Of a DNA stretch of 64,000 bases, positions 43,743-52,729 are shown piece by piece. Every line of letters begins with the position of its first letter. Position 1 is the stretch's first letter. The position numbers were made by a program, and so were the translations under genes. This DNA is from DT-111 sp965263225 (GTDB taxonomy: Bacteria; Bacteroidota; Bacteroidia; Chitinophagales; Saprospiraceae), in assembly GCA_965263225.1 (NCBI GenBank), contig CBDHHG010000008.1, positions 310,001-374,000 of the forward strand. Reading direction: 5' to 3'. The notes under the pieces were generated by a model. The model was not told the origin of the DNA, did not search any database, and saw nothing but the letters and a program-made list of their open reading frames with translations.

Positions 43743-44753
43743 TCAGATACCGGAAATACCGACATAAAGGGTGCGTTTAGGGTCGTTGGCGACCCAGCGC
43801 TTCCCCTTGCCCGCTTTCTTGATGTTATGCCATTTAATGCGAAAACTAGGGAGTCCTCCCAATTGTAGCGCTTCATTGATCTCTTCTTTCAACAAAGCGG
43901 CACCTCGACTTGGAGTAGCCAGGTGTACTTTAGCTTTTGGGGAGCGACTCAGCATTCGGCCAATATCCCAGAGTGGTAGGGCCGTAAAATAATAGCAAGA
44001 ATCTTCATCGATGATGAAATCTCGTTTAGGCATATTGGACGTATTCAACACCAGTTTTTGCGTTTCCTGATACACAAAACTTTTGATGGACTCAACATCT
44101 GATTGCGGCGGCAGGCGAGGGGAGTGGATGGCTTTTTGCTCCACCTCATAAATTGGTGAAACCAGATCAATGAACACCCCCCCGTTGTAGGCATTAGCAT
44201 CATCTTTTTCGTACCAGGCTTCTAGCATAATACCTTCGAGTTGAACCGTTGGAGTAAATTCGAAATAGGTTAATTGCCAATTGCTATGTGTAATGGGGGC
44301 GGTTTCGCCCAGCATTTCTAATTTTTTGCAATGCTTCACTCCCCATAGCCGGAGCCGAATGGCTCTGGTGAAAGAGTCCGGTCGCATAGTCGAACGACTT
44401 ACGCTGCGATATACCTCAGGTTTGGCGGTATAGCATTGAAGACGATAGGTTTTCCCTTGTTGCAACGGAGTGGAGAGTCGCTGAGATATCTTTTCAGTAG
44501 TGCCATTGTCTCTGACCACCAGCCCCATGTAAGTTAAGCCATGAGCCGCTTTTTTCTGAACGCCAAAGGCACCAGAAGGGTGCACGTCAGGTGGCGTCTC
44601 TAATGGAGGGCCACAAAAATGCCAGAAATTTGGTGTTTTGGCGGGGCCAGGGAGCGCTTCCATAGAAGCATTGCGCAAAGGGATAATCTCTTGTCCATAT
44701 CCTAGGATGAACTGAAATAAAAATACCGACAAGTAGCTCCATTTGCACTGCAT
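43743..44753 (-). CDS. Secreted protein of unknown function
   Basis: A 336-residue protein with a signal peptide (SVFLFQFILGYGQ). The N-terminal 200 residues look like a beta-sandwich with carbohydrate-binding character (FWHFCGPPLETPPDVHPSG, then LQQGKTYRLQCYTAKP and GVFIDLVSP). The C-terminal 100 residues, with DEDSCYYFTALPLWDIGRML and later ALLKEEINEALQLGG, may be a degenerate OmpA-like domain, but the match is weak. It converges with the ABC permease with a gap of 10 bp. Confidence 0.65.
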   Translation of the reverse strand: MQCKWSYLSVFLFQFILGYGQEIIPLRNASMEALPGPAKTPNFWHFCGPPLETPPDVHPSGAFGVQKKAAHGLTYMGLVVRDNGTTEKISQRLSTPLQQGKTYRLQCYTAKPEVYRSVSRSTMRPDSFTRAIRLRLWGVKHCKKLEMLGETAPITHSNWQLTYFEFTPTVQLEGIMLEAWYEKDDANAYNGGVFIDLVSPIYEVEQKAIHSPRLPPQSDVESIKSFVYQETQKLVLNTSNMPKRDFIIDEDSCYYFTALPLWDIGRMLSRSPKAKVHLATPSRGAALLKEEINEALQLGGLPSFRIKWHNIKKAGKGKRWVANDPKRTLYVGISGI

Positions 44754-44999
44754 ATCTAAATAGCTTTGAATAAACTGCTGACCACTGTTCCTACTGCGAT
44801 TAGGTGGTCATGAGAAAGCGCTAGAAGAGAGTTCCCCTCTTACTCTAGAAGCATTGACCAATGCCCAAAAAGATCGCCACCCATACTAGCCCTTTTATCA
44901 AGAAAAAAAGAAAACAGCTACGCCAATTCTCTTGAGCCAGGCTTTGAACTTATTGGTTTGGGCGGGTTGCGTTATATGGGGGCAACGAGTTAGTTAATG

Positions 45000-46634
45000 C
45001 TAAGTCTGTATCACGCCAGGGTTAAATTTGGCCACTGGCGCGTTATTGGCAGCTTCGATACCGGCAGAGATCCAGGCTCTGGTCTCCAATGGATGGATAA
45101 TGGCATCCACCCAAAGCCGTGCTGCTGCGTAGTAAGGAGTCGTTTGTTTGTCATACCGATCCTTGACCTCCTCGAAAAGACGCTTCTCTTCTTCGGGGTC
45201 TGGTGCTTTCCCTTGTGCTTTAAGGGAAGCCACTCGAATCTGCGTCAAGGTTTTGGCCGCTTGTGCTCCACCCATTACCGCTACTTTGGCAGTGGGCCAA
45301 GCTACGATTAATCTGGGATCATAGGCTTTTCCACACATAGCATAATTGCCTGCTCCGTAGGAATTTCCCATGACAACCGTAAACTTAGGAACCGTGGAAT
45401 TAGAAACTGCGTTAACCATCTTTGCACCATCCTTGATAATGCCACCATGCTCTGATCTTGTCCCGACCATAAAGCCGGTAACATCATGTAAGAATACGAG
45501 TGGGATCTTTTTTTGGTTGCAATTTAGGATGAAGCGAGTGGCTTTATCCGCAGAATCCGAGTAAATCACCCCTCCAAATTGCATCTCCCCTTTCTTATTC
45601 TTGATGACTTCACGGTTATTGGCCACGATACCCACTGACCAGCCATCGATACGTGCATAGGCACAAATGATCGTTTTCCCATAGTCTGCTTTGTACAGTG
45701 TTAGCTCGGAATCGTCTACCAATCGCTTCAGGATCTCAATCGTATTGTAAGGCTTCGTTCTAGCTTCAGGAAATATCTGTAGAATTTCTTCTTCCGCTTC
45801 TTTGGGAGGCAGCGCAGGCACACGATTGAAGCCCGCATTTTCGAAAGTCCCCATTTTATCTACCAGATCTCGAATCGTATCCAGGCAAGTTTGGTCGTCC
45901 GGCATTTTATAGTCGGTAACCCCGGATATTTCCGAATGCGTGGATGCTCCACCCAGGGTTTCTTTGTCAACATCTTCTCCAATGGCCGCCTTCACCAAGT
46001 AAGGGCCAGCTAAGAAAATGGAGCCAGTCCCATCCACAATCAAAGCTTCATCGGACATAATCGGGAGATATGCTCCACCGGCCACACAACTTCCCATAAT
46101 TGCCGCGATTTGTGGAATTCCCATACTCGACATTTGGGCGTTGTTCCGGAAGATTCGACCAAAGTGCTCCTTATCCGGAAAAATCTCATCTTGCAAGGGC
46201 AAAAACACACCAGCACTATCTACCAAGTAGATGATGGGGAGGCGGTTTTCCATGGCAATTTCTTGGGCGCGCAAGTTTTTCTTACCAGAAATGGGGAACC
46301 ACGCACCTGCTTTCACGGTCGCGTCATTGGCAACAATCATGCATTGTCTACCACTTACGGAACCAATGCCAACGACCACACCACCAGCCGGACAACCTCC
46401 ATATTCCTCGTACATTTCATAACCTACGAAGGCACCGATTTCAAAAAAGGGTTTGTCTTTATCGATGAGATAATCTACTCTTTCGCGAGCGGTGAGTTTT
46501 CCTTTGCTATGCTGTTTGGCAATTTTCTTTTCTCCTCCCCCTAGCTTAATTTTTTCCAGGCGGTAGTTCATCTGAGAGAGTAAGAGCTTTATGCTATCTT
46601 CGTTCTTGCTCTTTTCAAGATCAATTTTCGTCAT
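45000..46634 (-). CDS. Acyl-CoA carboxylase carboxyltransferase (beta) subunit
   Basis: The 544-residue carboxyltransferase transfers CO2 from carboxybiotin to an acyl-CoA. The two crotonase-like halves are clear: YEEYGGCPAGGVVVGIG, IIYLVDSAGVFLPLQDEIFP and GSCVAGGAYLPIMSDEAL in the first, and VTGFMVGTRSEHGGIIKDGA and GNSYGAGNYAMCGKAYDPR in the second. The details favour methylcrotonyl-CoA carboxylase-like enzymes of leucine breakdown, but propionyl-CoA or geranyl-CoA are possible. No biotin carboxylase subunit is encoded nearby. A -7-like TAACTTTG lies 20 bases upstream. Confidence 0.88.
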   Translation of the reverse strand: MTKIDLEKSKNEDSIKLLLSQMNYRLEKIKLGGGEKKIAKQHSKGKLTARERVDYLIDKDKPFFEIGAFVGYEMYEEYGGCPAGGVVVGIGSVSGRQCMIVANDATVKAGAWFPISGKKNLRAQEIAMENRLPIIYLVDSAGVFLPLQDEIFPDKEHFGRIFRNNAQMSSMGIPQIAAIMGSCVAGGAYLPIMSDEALIVDGTGSIFLAGPYLVKAAIGEDVDKETLGGASTHSEISGVTDYKMPDDQTCLDTIRDLVDKMGTFENAGFNRVPALPPKEAEEEILQIFPEARTKPYNTIEILKRLVDDSELTLYKADYGKTIICAYARIDGWSVGIVANNREVIKNKKGEMQFGGVIYSDSADKATRFILNCNQKKIPLVFLHDVTGFMVGTRSEHGGIIKDGAKMVNAVSNSTVPKFTVVMGNSYGAGNYAMCGKAYDPRLIVAWPTAKVAVMGGAQAAKTLTQIRVASLKAQGKAPDPEEEKRLFEEVKDRYDKQTTPYYAAARLWVDAIIHPLETRAWISAGIEAANNAPVAKFNPGVIQT

Positions 46635-46653
46635 GTGTGATTTGTGGTGATGT

Positions 46654-46661
46654 CAAAGTTA
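46654..46661 (-). promoter_or_regulatory. -7-like element before the acyl-CoA carboxylase gene
   Basis: On the minus strand TAACTTTG matches TAnnTTTG about 20 bases before the ATG. No TTTG is found at the right distance upstream, so it is only a candidate promoter in the 49-bp gap behind the protease gene. Confidence 0.3.
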
Positions 46662-46683
46662 GGACTGGGCACAAAGGCTGTGA

Positions 46684-48114
46684 TTAGTCAATAGGGAAAG
46701 CATAGTAATAGGAACCGGGATAATGCTCATAAATTCCTTCGAGCATTACTTTGCCAGAAGCCTCCTCCAATTCGCGGATCAGTTCTTTGACAGAACCAAT
46801 ACGGCGATTATCTAAATTGGTGATGATGAAGCCGGGATCCATATTGGTCCGCTCAATTTTGCTGCCGCGATAGATACTGATCACTTTTACTCCATCAACC
46901 TGCATGCGTTTCTTTTCTTCCTTAGTTAGATTTCGCAGTTCGAAGCCGAGGGTTCGCAAAATAGCTTCTTCCGAGGAGGAAATGGAAGCTACACCATTCG
47001 TTTTATCCTTTAAAATAATCTCTACTTTATAGGATTTACCCTTACGCAGATATTCTACTTGTAATAGATTGCCGGGACGATATCTTCCCAACAATTCTTG
47101 CATCTCGGGTAGAGTTCTGGTCTTGACGCCATTGATGCTGATAATTACATCATTCTTCACCATACCTGCATCCTCGGCACTACCACCGGGGCTAATACGG
47201 GTAATGAGTACACCCTCCACGCTAGGAAGACCTAATTCCTTGGCTTTGCGATTCGTAATCTCATCGATGTAAACGCCCATGATTCCTCTCTGCACGACCC
47301 CGTAATCTCTGAGGTCCTTGATCACCTTCCGAACCAGATTTGCAGGAACGGCAAAGGAGTATCCTTCATATCGGCCAGATCTAGTGATGATCGCCGTGTT
47401 AATGCCAATGAGTTCTCCGTTCGTATTGACCAAAGCACCTCCACTGTTGCCCGGGTTGACGGCGGCATCTGTCTGTATAAAGGATTCAATGCGATCTTGT
47501 CCCTCTAAAATATCAATGTTACGCGCTTTTGCACTTACAATACCTGCCGTTACAGTGGACTCCAGGTCGAAAGGGCTACCTACAGCCAGTACCCATTCCC
47601 CAACGCGCAAAGAATCGCTATTACCAAAGATGAGATACGGAAGATTATTTCCTTTAATTTTGATCAAAGCCATGTCCGTAGAAGGGTCGGTGCCAATCAC
47701 CTTCGCTTCAAATTCACGCTTGTCATTGAGGGTAACTTCAATGTCATCTCCTTCCTCAATGACATGGTTGTTGGTGACAATGTAGCCATCCGGCGAAATG
47801 ATCACTCCCGATCCCGATGAAGAACTCAGGTTGCTATTTGATCCCCAAAGATCAAAGTTTCCGCCTTGTATGGTTCGGATGTTGACAACGGCAGGTGTGA
47901 CGGCTTCTGCGGCAGCGGTGAAGTTGGTCGGTGCAGATGAAAGGAAGAGTCGCTCCCTGGGGCTATTCAGGGGGTCGTCGGAATAAGCTGTATACTTTGC
48001 TGGTTGAGAATCCCGAATTAGAATTTCTCGGGGTTCTTCAAAAACGCGGTAGATGAATACAGCAATGATCGCACTTAAAATCGAACTAACCGCTATTACA
48101 CCATATTGCTTCAT
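46684..48114 (-). CDS. Do/HtrA-type periplasmic serine protease
   Basis: A 476-residue envelope protease of the DegP/HtrA family that degrades or refolds damaged periplasmic proteins. An uncleaved or cleavable N-terminal helix (VSSILSAIIAVFIYRVF) anchors or exports it. The catalytic triad is His117 (YIVTNNHVIEEG), Asp147 (PSTDMALIKI) and Ser224 (NPGNSGGALVN). Two PDZ domains follow, at about 270-365 and 380-470. The length is usual. The 316-bp gap upstream separates it from the divergent dapF operon. Confidence 0.93.
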   Translation of the reverse strand: MKQYGVIAVSSILSAIIAVFIYRVFEEPREILIRDSQPAKYTAYSDDPLNSPRERLFLSSAPTNFTAAAEAVTPAVVNIRTIQGGNFDLWGSNSNLSSSSGSGVIISPDGYIVTNNHVIEEGDDIEVTLNDKREFEAKVIGTDPSTDMALIKIKGNNLPYLIFGNSDSLRVGEWVLAVGSPFDLESTVTAGIVSAKARNIDILEGQDRIESFIQTDAAVNPGNSGGALVNTNGELIGINTAIITRSGRYEGYSFAVPANLVRKVIKDLRDYGVVQRGIMGVYIDEITNRKAKELGLPSVEGVLITRISPGGSAEDAGMVKNDVIISINGVKTRTLPEMQELLGRYRPGNLLQVEYLRKGKSYKVEIILKDKTNGVASISSSEEAILRTLGFELRNLTKEEKKRMQVDGVKVISIYRGSKIERTNMDPGFIITNLDNRRIGSVKELIRELEEASGKVMLEGIYEHYPGSYYYAFPID

Positions 48115-48430
48115 AAAATCGGGATTACAGATATTGCACTAAAATACGCATACGCCTTCAATTAAACGAAAGTGAAATCAAGAATATGCCCCCTATTTGA
48201 GCTTTTTCGAATGAGTTATAGGCACGGATCAGTGGCTTTTAGTCCTCATCAGAGATGGTAGCTTGGCCAAGGGGCTTAGTTCTTCAGACGTTCATATCGC
48301 GCCTATATAACGCTTTTGCACCCTCAAAATTTCATTGACTTGCCGGGAAGTTGCTTCTGAAAGACGGGATTAAAGCATACTTTTGTGCCTACTTCAAAAA
48401 ACAAAGAATTACTTAATAAGTTGTCGGAAA
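48115..48430. other. Intergenic region between htrA-like gene and dapF operon
   Basis: This 316-bp gap separates divergent genes. It contains the -7-like box of the dapF operon at 48378-48385 and otherwise no convincing frame, RNA gene or repeat. Confidence 0.5.
48378..48385 (+). promoter_or_regulatory. -7 element of the dapF operon
   Basis: TACTTTTG matches TAnnTTTG. Transcription would start near 48392, about 40 bases before the ATG at 48431. No TTTG is found at the optimal distance; the nearest TTG (48351-48353) is 24 bases away. Confidence 0.4.
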
Positions 48431-48676
48431 ATGAGTAAACCAGAGCAGGAAGAACGCAAGGATCCTTATGATGGAGAGTACATCGGGAATATTTGGGGGT
48501 GGCGAAACTCTTTTATAGGCCTAGGTGTAATTCTCTTTATGTTGGCTGTTCTTGGAATCCGAGCCGTCACCATGGATCCTTTGCCCGAAGAGGGCCAAAC
48601 CGTTGATCCTACGGAAGCAGAGCAAAAGCTTGAACCCACGGATACAACGGCTTTACCGCTAATACATGAAGAATAA
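48431..48676 (+). CDS. Small single-helix membrane protein upstream of dapF
   Basis: An 81-residue protein with a charged N-terminus (MSKPEQEERKDPYDGEYIGN), one membrane helix at about 29-49 (FIGLGVILFMLAVLGIRAVT) and an acidic tail. Its stop codon overlaps the dapF start (TAATG), so translation is coupled. The frame is open upstream to a GTG at 48383, but the ATG at 48431 is the natural start. The family is unknown. Confidence 0.7.
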   Translation: MSKPEQEERKDPYDGEYIGNIWGWRNSFIGLGVILFMLAVLGIRAVTMDPLPEEGQTVDPTEAEQKLEPTDTTALPLIHEE

Positions 48677-49476
48677 TGGAGATCCCCTTTTATAAGTATC
48701 AAGGTACTGGCAATGACTTTGTCATCATCGACAATCGCGAGCATCAGTATCTGAGTCGTAAAGATCATGGCTTGGTGAAGCAACTCTGTGATCGCAAATT
48801 CGGCGTGGGAGCCGATGGATTAATGTTATTGCAAAATAGTCAGGACTACGACTTTGAAATGGTCTATTTCAACGCGGATGGATACGAAGGAAGTATGTGT
48901 GGAAATGGAGGTCGTTGTATCGTAGCCTTTGCGTACCATTTGGGGGCAATCCGTGAGGAATGCCGTTTCATTGCTGTGGATGGACCCCACGATGCGAAAG
49001 TGCTGTCGAATGGCTGGGTGGAACTAAAGATGGTGGACGTGGCGGAAGTGGAAGAAGGGGACGGTTATTATTTTTTGGATACGGGCTCTCCACATTATGT
49101 GGCTTTTTGTCCTGATGTAGCCCAATTGGATGTGGTGGAAGAGGGGCGAGCCATTCGGTATTCCGATCGCTTTAAAGCGGAAGGGACAAATGTTAATTTT
49201 GTCGAAAAGACGGCGGATCAATTGGTTGTAGCTACCTATGAGCGAGGAGTTGAGGATGAAACCTTGAGCTGTGGTACTGGGGTTACGGCTGCGGCCTTAG
49301 CTGCTTCTTTGCAAGATGGTCAGGAAGGGGAAGTCAGTAATGGTGTCACGGATATTCAAGCCAAGGGGGGGGAATTACAAATCAAATTTGTCAGGACTTC
49401 GCAAGGCTTTGAAAATATCTGGCTTTGTGGCCCTGCCACTCAGGTCTTTCAAGGTACAATTTCAATAGATGAATAA
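48676..49476 (+). CDS. dapF: Diaminopimelate epimerase
   Basis: DapF interconverts LL- and meso-diaminopimelate for peptidoglycan and lysine synthesis. The 266-residue protein has the two catalytic cysteines in the expected contexts: Cys75 in GSMCGNGGRC and Cys199 in ETLSCGTGVTA. The N-terminal YQGTGNDFVIID is also diagnostic. It overlaps the small membrane protein gene by one base and is followed 3 bp later by threonine aldolase, so the three form an operon. Confidence 0.97.
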   Translation: MEIPFYKYQGTGNDFVIIDNREHQYLSRKDHGLVKQLCDRKFGVGADGLMLLQNSQDYDFEMVYFNADGYEGSMCGNGGRCIVAFAYHLGAIREECRFIAVDGPHDAKVLSNGWVELKMVDVAEVEEGDGYYFLDTGSPHYVAFCPDVAQLDVVEEGRAIRYSDRFKAEGTNVNFVEKTADQLVVATYERGVEDETLSCGTGVTAAALAASLQDGQEGEVSNGVTDIQAKGGELQIKFVRTSQGFENIWLCGPATQVFQGTISIDE

Positions 49477-49479
49477 ACT

Positions 49480-50499
49480 ATGATCAACTTAATTAGTGAT
49501 ACGGTGACGAAACCAACTCCCGGCATGCTAGAGGCCATGCTGTCCGCGGAGGTTGGTGATGACGTATTTAGAGAGGACCCTACGGTAAACGCACTTGAAG
49601 CTAAAGGCGCAGCACTATTTGGCAAACCAGCTGCCCTCTATTGCCCCTCCGGCACCATGACCAATCAAATTGCCATTAAAGTACATACCCAAGCCTTGGA
49701 TGAGGTGATTTGCGATGAGAATTCGCATGTTTACCAGTACGAAACCGGTGGCTATGCCTTCAACTCCGGCGTGAGTATGAACCTGATTAAAGGCACCAAC
49801 GGCAAGATTACCGCAGATCAAGTGGCGGCGGCGGTTAAACCTGTTTATGATTGGTTGCCCATTAGTAAGTTGGTCGTACTTGAAAATACCTGTAATAAGG
49901 GAGGTGGGAGTTACTATACCTTAGAGGAGATCGCACCCATTACTAAAGTCTGTGAGGAACGTGGATTGCGCTTGCACCTGGATGGGGCGAGATTATTTAA
50001 TGCCTTAGTGGAAACGGGCGAATCGACTCAAGCAATAGGTAACCAATTTGATAGTATCTCCATTTGCCTTTCCAAAGGCCTGGGGGCACCCGTAGGCTCG
50101 CTCTTGATTGGGGAGGAAGCGTTTATTCGTCAGGCTCGCCGCTTCCGTAAAGTAATGGGTGGAGGGATGCGACAGGCTGGATTCCTAGCTGCTGCTGGCA
50201 TCTTTGCTTTGGATCATCAAGTAGAACGGCTAAAGGAAGATAATGCTCACGCGAAGGAGATCGGTAGGGTGTTGGAAGCTTTATCTTACGTGAGTGATGT
50301 TCGCCCCGTACAATCCAATATTGTAATCTTTGATGTTAAAGCACCTTGGACAGCTGCTAGCTTCTTGGAAAATCTCGCAGAAAAAGGGATTAATGCTTCT
50401 CCCTTCGGGCCACAAACGGTTCGCTTTGTGACGCACCTGGATGTGACCCGAGAAATGATTGATCAAAGTATTGAAATCCTTAAGTCTTTGGATGCCTAA
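49480..50499 (+). CDS. Low-specificity L-threonine aldolase
   Basis: A PLP enzyme of the aromatic aminotransferase fold that splits L-threonine or L-allo-threonine to glycine and acetaldehyde. The 339-residue protein has the N-terminal LISDTVTKPTPGMLEAM, the phosphate/ring contacts CPSGTMTNQIA and HLDGARLFNA, and the PLP lysine Lys199 (SKGLGAPVGS). Threonine aldolases usually have about 340 residues. It is the last gene of the dapF operon. A remnant of a fucosidase gene on the other strand abuts its stop. Confidence 0.93.
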   Translation: MINLISDTVTKPTPGMLEAMLSAEVGDDVFREDPTVNALEAKGAALFGKPAALYCPSGTMTNQIAIKVHTQALDEVICDENSHVYQYETGGYAFNSGVSMNLIKGTNGKITADQVAAAVKPVYDWLPISKLVVLENTCNKGGGSYYTLEEIAPITKVCEERGLRLHLDGARLFNALVETGESTQAIGNQFDSISICLSKGLGAPVGSLLIGEEAFIRQARRFRKVMGGGMRQAGFLAAAGIFALDHQVERLKEDNAHAKEIGRVLEALSYVSDVRPVQSNIVIFDVKAPWTAASFLENLAEKGINASPFGPQTVRFVTHLDVTREMIDQSIEILKSLDA

Positions 50500-50838
50500 G
50501 CAAGTAGCGTAAAGATTGTCCCCTTTCATGGTAAAGCGGATATCTTTTTCAGCATAAGCAATTTGAGCAAAGTGATTATTGTGATGGAAGGTGTAGTTGC
50601 CTTCCGGAATCTCGTTTGGTCCTTCTCCGTACCTGAACCAAGGTGAAGTTTTATAGATAGCTTCTCCGTTTTTTTCCAACCGGTCACCTAGTTTCGCCAA
50701 TTTATCTTCCACTTCCTGAGGGAAGCTTCCATCTGCCATGGGCGAGATATTTAAGAGAAATATACCATGCTTACTCACTACATCTACCAGCTGGACTGAA
50801 CTCAATCTCTCTATATCTTCTTGATCCAAACCACCCAA
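50497..50838 (-). pseudogene. 3' remnant of a GH29 alpha-L-fucosidase gene
   Basis: The minus-strand frame encodes roughly the last third of a family 29 alpha-L-fucosidase: SSVQLVDVVSKHGIFLLNIS, then PMADGSFPQEVEDKLAKLGD, NGEAIYKTSPW and IRFTMKGDNLYATCLG. The catalytic domain with the nucleophile Asp is absent. Upstream the frame runs into the end of the DUF5060 hydrolase gene, and downstream it runs out at the threonine aldolase stop and continues as meaningless antisense to 50281. It is therefore a fragment of about 110 codons left by deletion, not a working gene. Confidence 0.75.
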
Positions 50839-52625
50839 TCTTGATCAGGGGCAGAGGGAGGAGTACCCAGACTAAGCCCTTTATCTGCCGACATCTTTTC
50901 TGTTTTACCTATAAACTGCCCCGTTTTGGGGTTAAACCAACGAACGGCATAGTTTCCGGATAACTTCTTCAAGTCGGTTGGCTCCTTGGTTCCTCTCTTT
51001 TGAAAAACAATTATCTCGCTTTCCCCTTTAGCTAAGATGAAATCATCATTTTTGGTCCAATCATCCTTAGGTTCCATCTCCCAATAGGGGATACCATGTT
51101 CCTTGAAAAAGTTAAGGGCATGGAGGCATTGATCCCACATTTTATCCCGGCTTCGCCAGTCTTCGCAGGTCAGGTCAGAGTGTTCATGTTCGTAGCCGAA
51201 ATACCACTCGATTCCCCAGGCCCCTGCCATCAGTGCTCCCCATAGGGCATTTTGGCGTGCATTGTCGTGATCCGGGTTAATCTTATCTGGGACCAAGGAG
51301 TAGCGGTGATCACCAGGTTCATCTACTGCAATGGCCCATTTTTTCTTTCCCGCCTTGGCTAGTCTGCGCCATCGCAATACGGCCCCGTGTACATTGGCAA
51401 AATCCTCTCTGTTGGTCTGTACAGATAAGCCTGTGTACTTGGATTCCGGGCCTAGCAGGTCGTAAAATTGTTGCCCATTGTGAATGACTACATGGTGTCG
51501 ATAGGGATCATTGTCATAGAAATATTGAGCGCAGGCAAGACGCTGGGTAGTAGTTTGCCAGGGGGTGATATCTTTTTTCATCCAAAGGCCATTTTCTTCT
51601 CCTATATTCCAGTTTAGCGCCAGGTGATGGCCAAAGCGGGCGATCAATTCGCGATAGTATAGTTTTCTTTGTGGTCCTACATCTCCATTGTCAAGCAGCC
51701 CCTGATTCTCTGCCTCTGAGGTTTTGAAATGGAGGAAAAGGCCCAACTGATCGGCATGTTCGAATATGATTTCCCATTGGTCCAGTTTGGAAACATCCAT
51801 GCGCTCGTAGTTGTCATAATGTACATAGGGAAAAACATTGCGATCGTCTCCAGCAATGTTAAGGGTCAAGAAAGAGAAAGCATTAAGTCCTTTAGCTGCC
51901 AGATAATTCAAACCGCCAATTAAACCTTTACCTTTTCCATTTTGCCAGCTTGGATCACCAGACGTCCAATCCTGAACATGGGCTTCCCATTTCTTAATGA
52001 AATTGTCTTTATGTCCATCGGTTTTGAAGTCTCCATCGAAATCCTGGTAGGCAAAGACATTTTCTGGGGCGTCTACTCCAGCTTTCAAGAAGTATTCGCC
52101 GGTCTCCGCAAAGCGAAGGAAAGACTGATTGACAAACTGCAAGCGCCCCTTACCTCTAAAGTCCCGTCCTTCCTTATCTGTGTCGCTTACTTGGAAGCTA
52201 CCTTTCTGCCCATCCATGAATCCTGCGCTTTGGCCAGGCCATCTATGATCAGCGGCGGCTACATTCCCTCCTTTTCGGAAGGACACCTCGTATTGCCATT
52301 CCCCTGTTTCATCCGGTGCAAAGTGGACACGCCATTTATTTCCTTTGGTGGCAGAGGATTCCCCTGCATTGCCATCGGCTGCAAAGTAGCCTGGCACAAT
52401 GTATTGCTTGTCTCCCTTGCGAAAGCTTACATCCAGCCGATAGTTGAGAAAGGGGTTATAGGTGTGCATTTCTTCCGTTTCTGGCCCCTCGAAGGTGAGT
52501 GTTACCTTGTGCCATTTTTTGGTTTCTCCAGTAATTTTTGCTGAAGTACCTTGGGCTTTTGTCGAAGTGGTTGTAAGTAGGAGTAGTCCTGAGAAGATCA
52601 AACATAGTGTGGATAAGGATCTCAT
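50811..52625 (-). CDS. DUF5060-containing secreted glycoside hydrolase-like protein
   Basis: A 604-residue secreted protein. A signal peptide (LIFSGLLLLTTTSTKAQ) is followed by an immunoglobulin-like DUF5060 domain (about 35-145: KWHKVTLTFEGPETEE to DETGEWQYEVSFRKG), a TIM-barrel-like central part (about 165-500) with NWNIGEENG and AIAVDEPGDHRYSL as candidate active-site regions and a C-terminal beta domain with GNYAVRWFNPKTGQF. DUF5060 proteins occur in polysaccharide utilisation loci of marine Bacteroidota, for example for fucoidan or porphyran; the substrate cannot be told here. It sits between a GH29 remnant and a GH117 gene. Confidence 0.8.
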   Translation of the reverse strand: MRSLSTLCLIFSGLLLLTTTSTKAQGTSAKITGETKKWHKVTLTFEGPETEEMHTYNPFLNYRLDVSFRKGDKQYIVPGYFAADGNAGESSATKGNKWRVHFAPDETGEWQYEVSFRKGGNVAAADHRWPGQSAGFMDGQKGSFQVSDTDKEGRDFRGKGRLQFVNQSFLRFAETGEYFLKAGVDAPENVFAYQDFDGDFKTDGHKDNFIKKWEAHVQDWTSGDPSWQNGKGKGLIGGLNYLAAKGLNAFSFLTLNIAGDDRNVFPYVHYDNYERMDVSKLDQWEIIFEHADQLGLFLHFKTSEAENQGLLDNGDVGPQRKLYYRELIARFGHHLALNWNIGEENGLWMKKDITPWQTTTQRLACAQYFYDNDPYRHHVVIHNGQQFYDLLGPESKYTGLSVQTNREDFANVHGAVLRWRRLAKAGKKKWAIAVDEPGDHRYSLVPDKINPDHDNARQNALWGALMAGAWGIEWYFGYEHEHSDLTCEDWRSRDKMWDQCLHALNFFKEHGIPYWEMEPKDDWTKNDDFILAKGESEIIVFQKRGTKEPTDLKKLSGNYAVRWFNPKTGQFIGKTEKMSADKGLSLGTPPSAPDQDWVVWIKKI

Positions 52626-52729
52626 TTCGTTTTGCTTTACCGTTAATTAATTTATTCCAGTTAAAACTATGTTGTATGCAATGATGTATTGTTTGGTCTG
52701 ATGCCCTGGTCTAAACTTGTGGACGAAGC

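Noticed and set aside
50281..50496. Continuation of the GH29 frame into the threonine aldolase gene
   Set aside because: Past the aldolase stop the translation is antisense to a conserved coding region and no longer resembles a fucosidase, so the remnant was ended near 50497.
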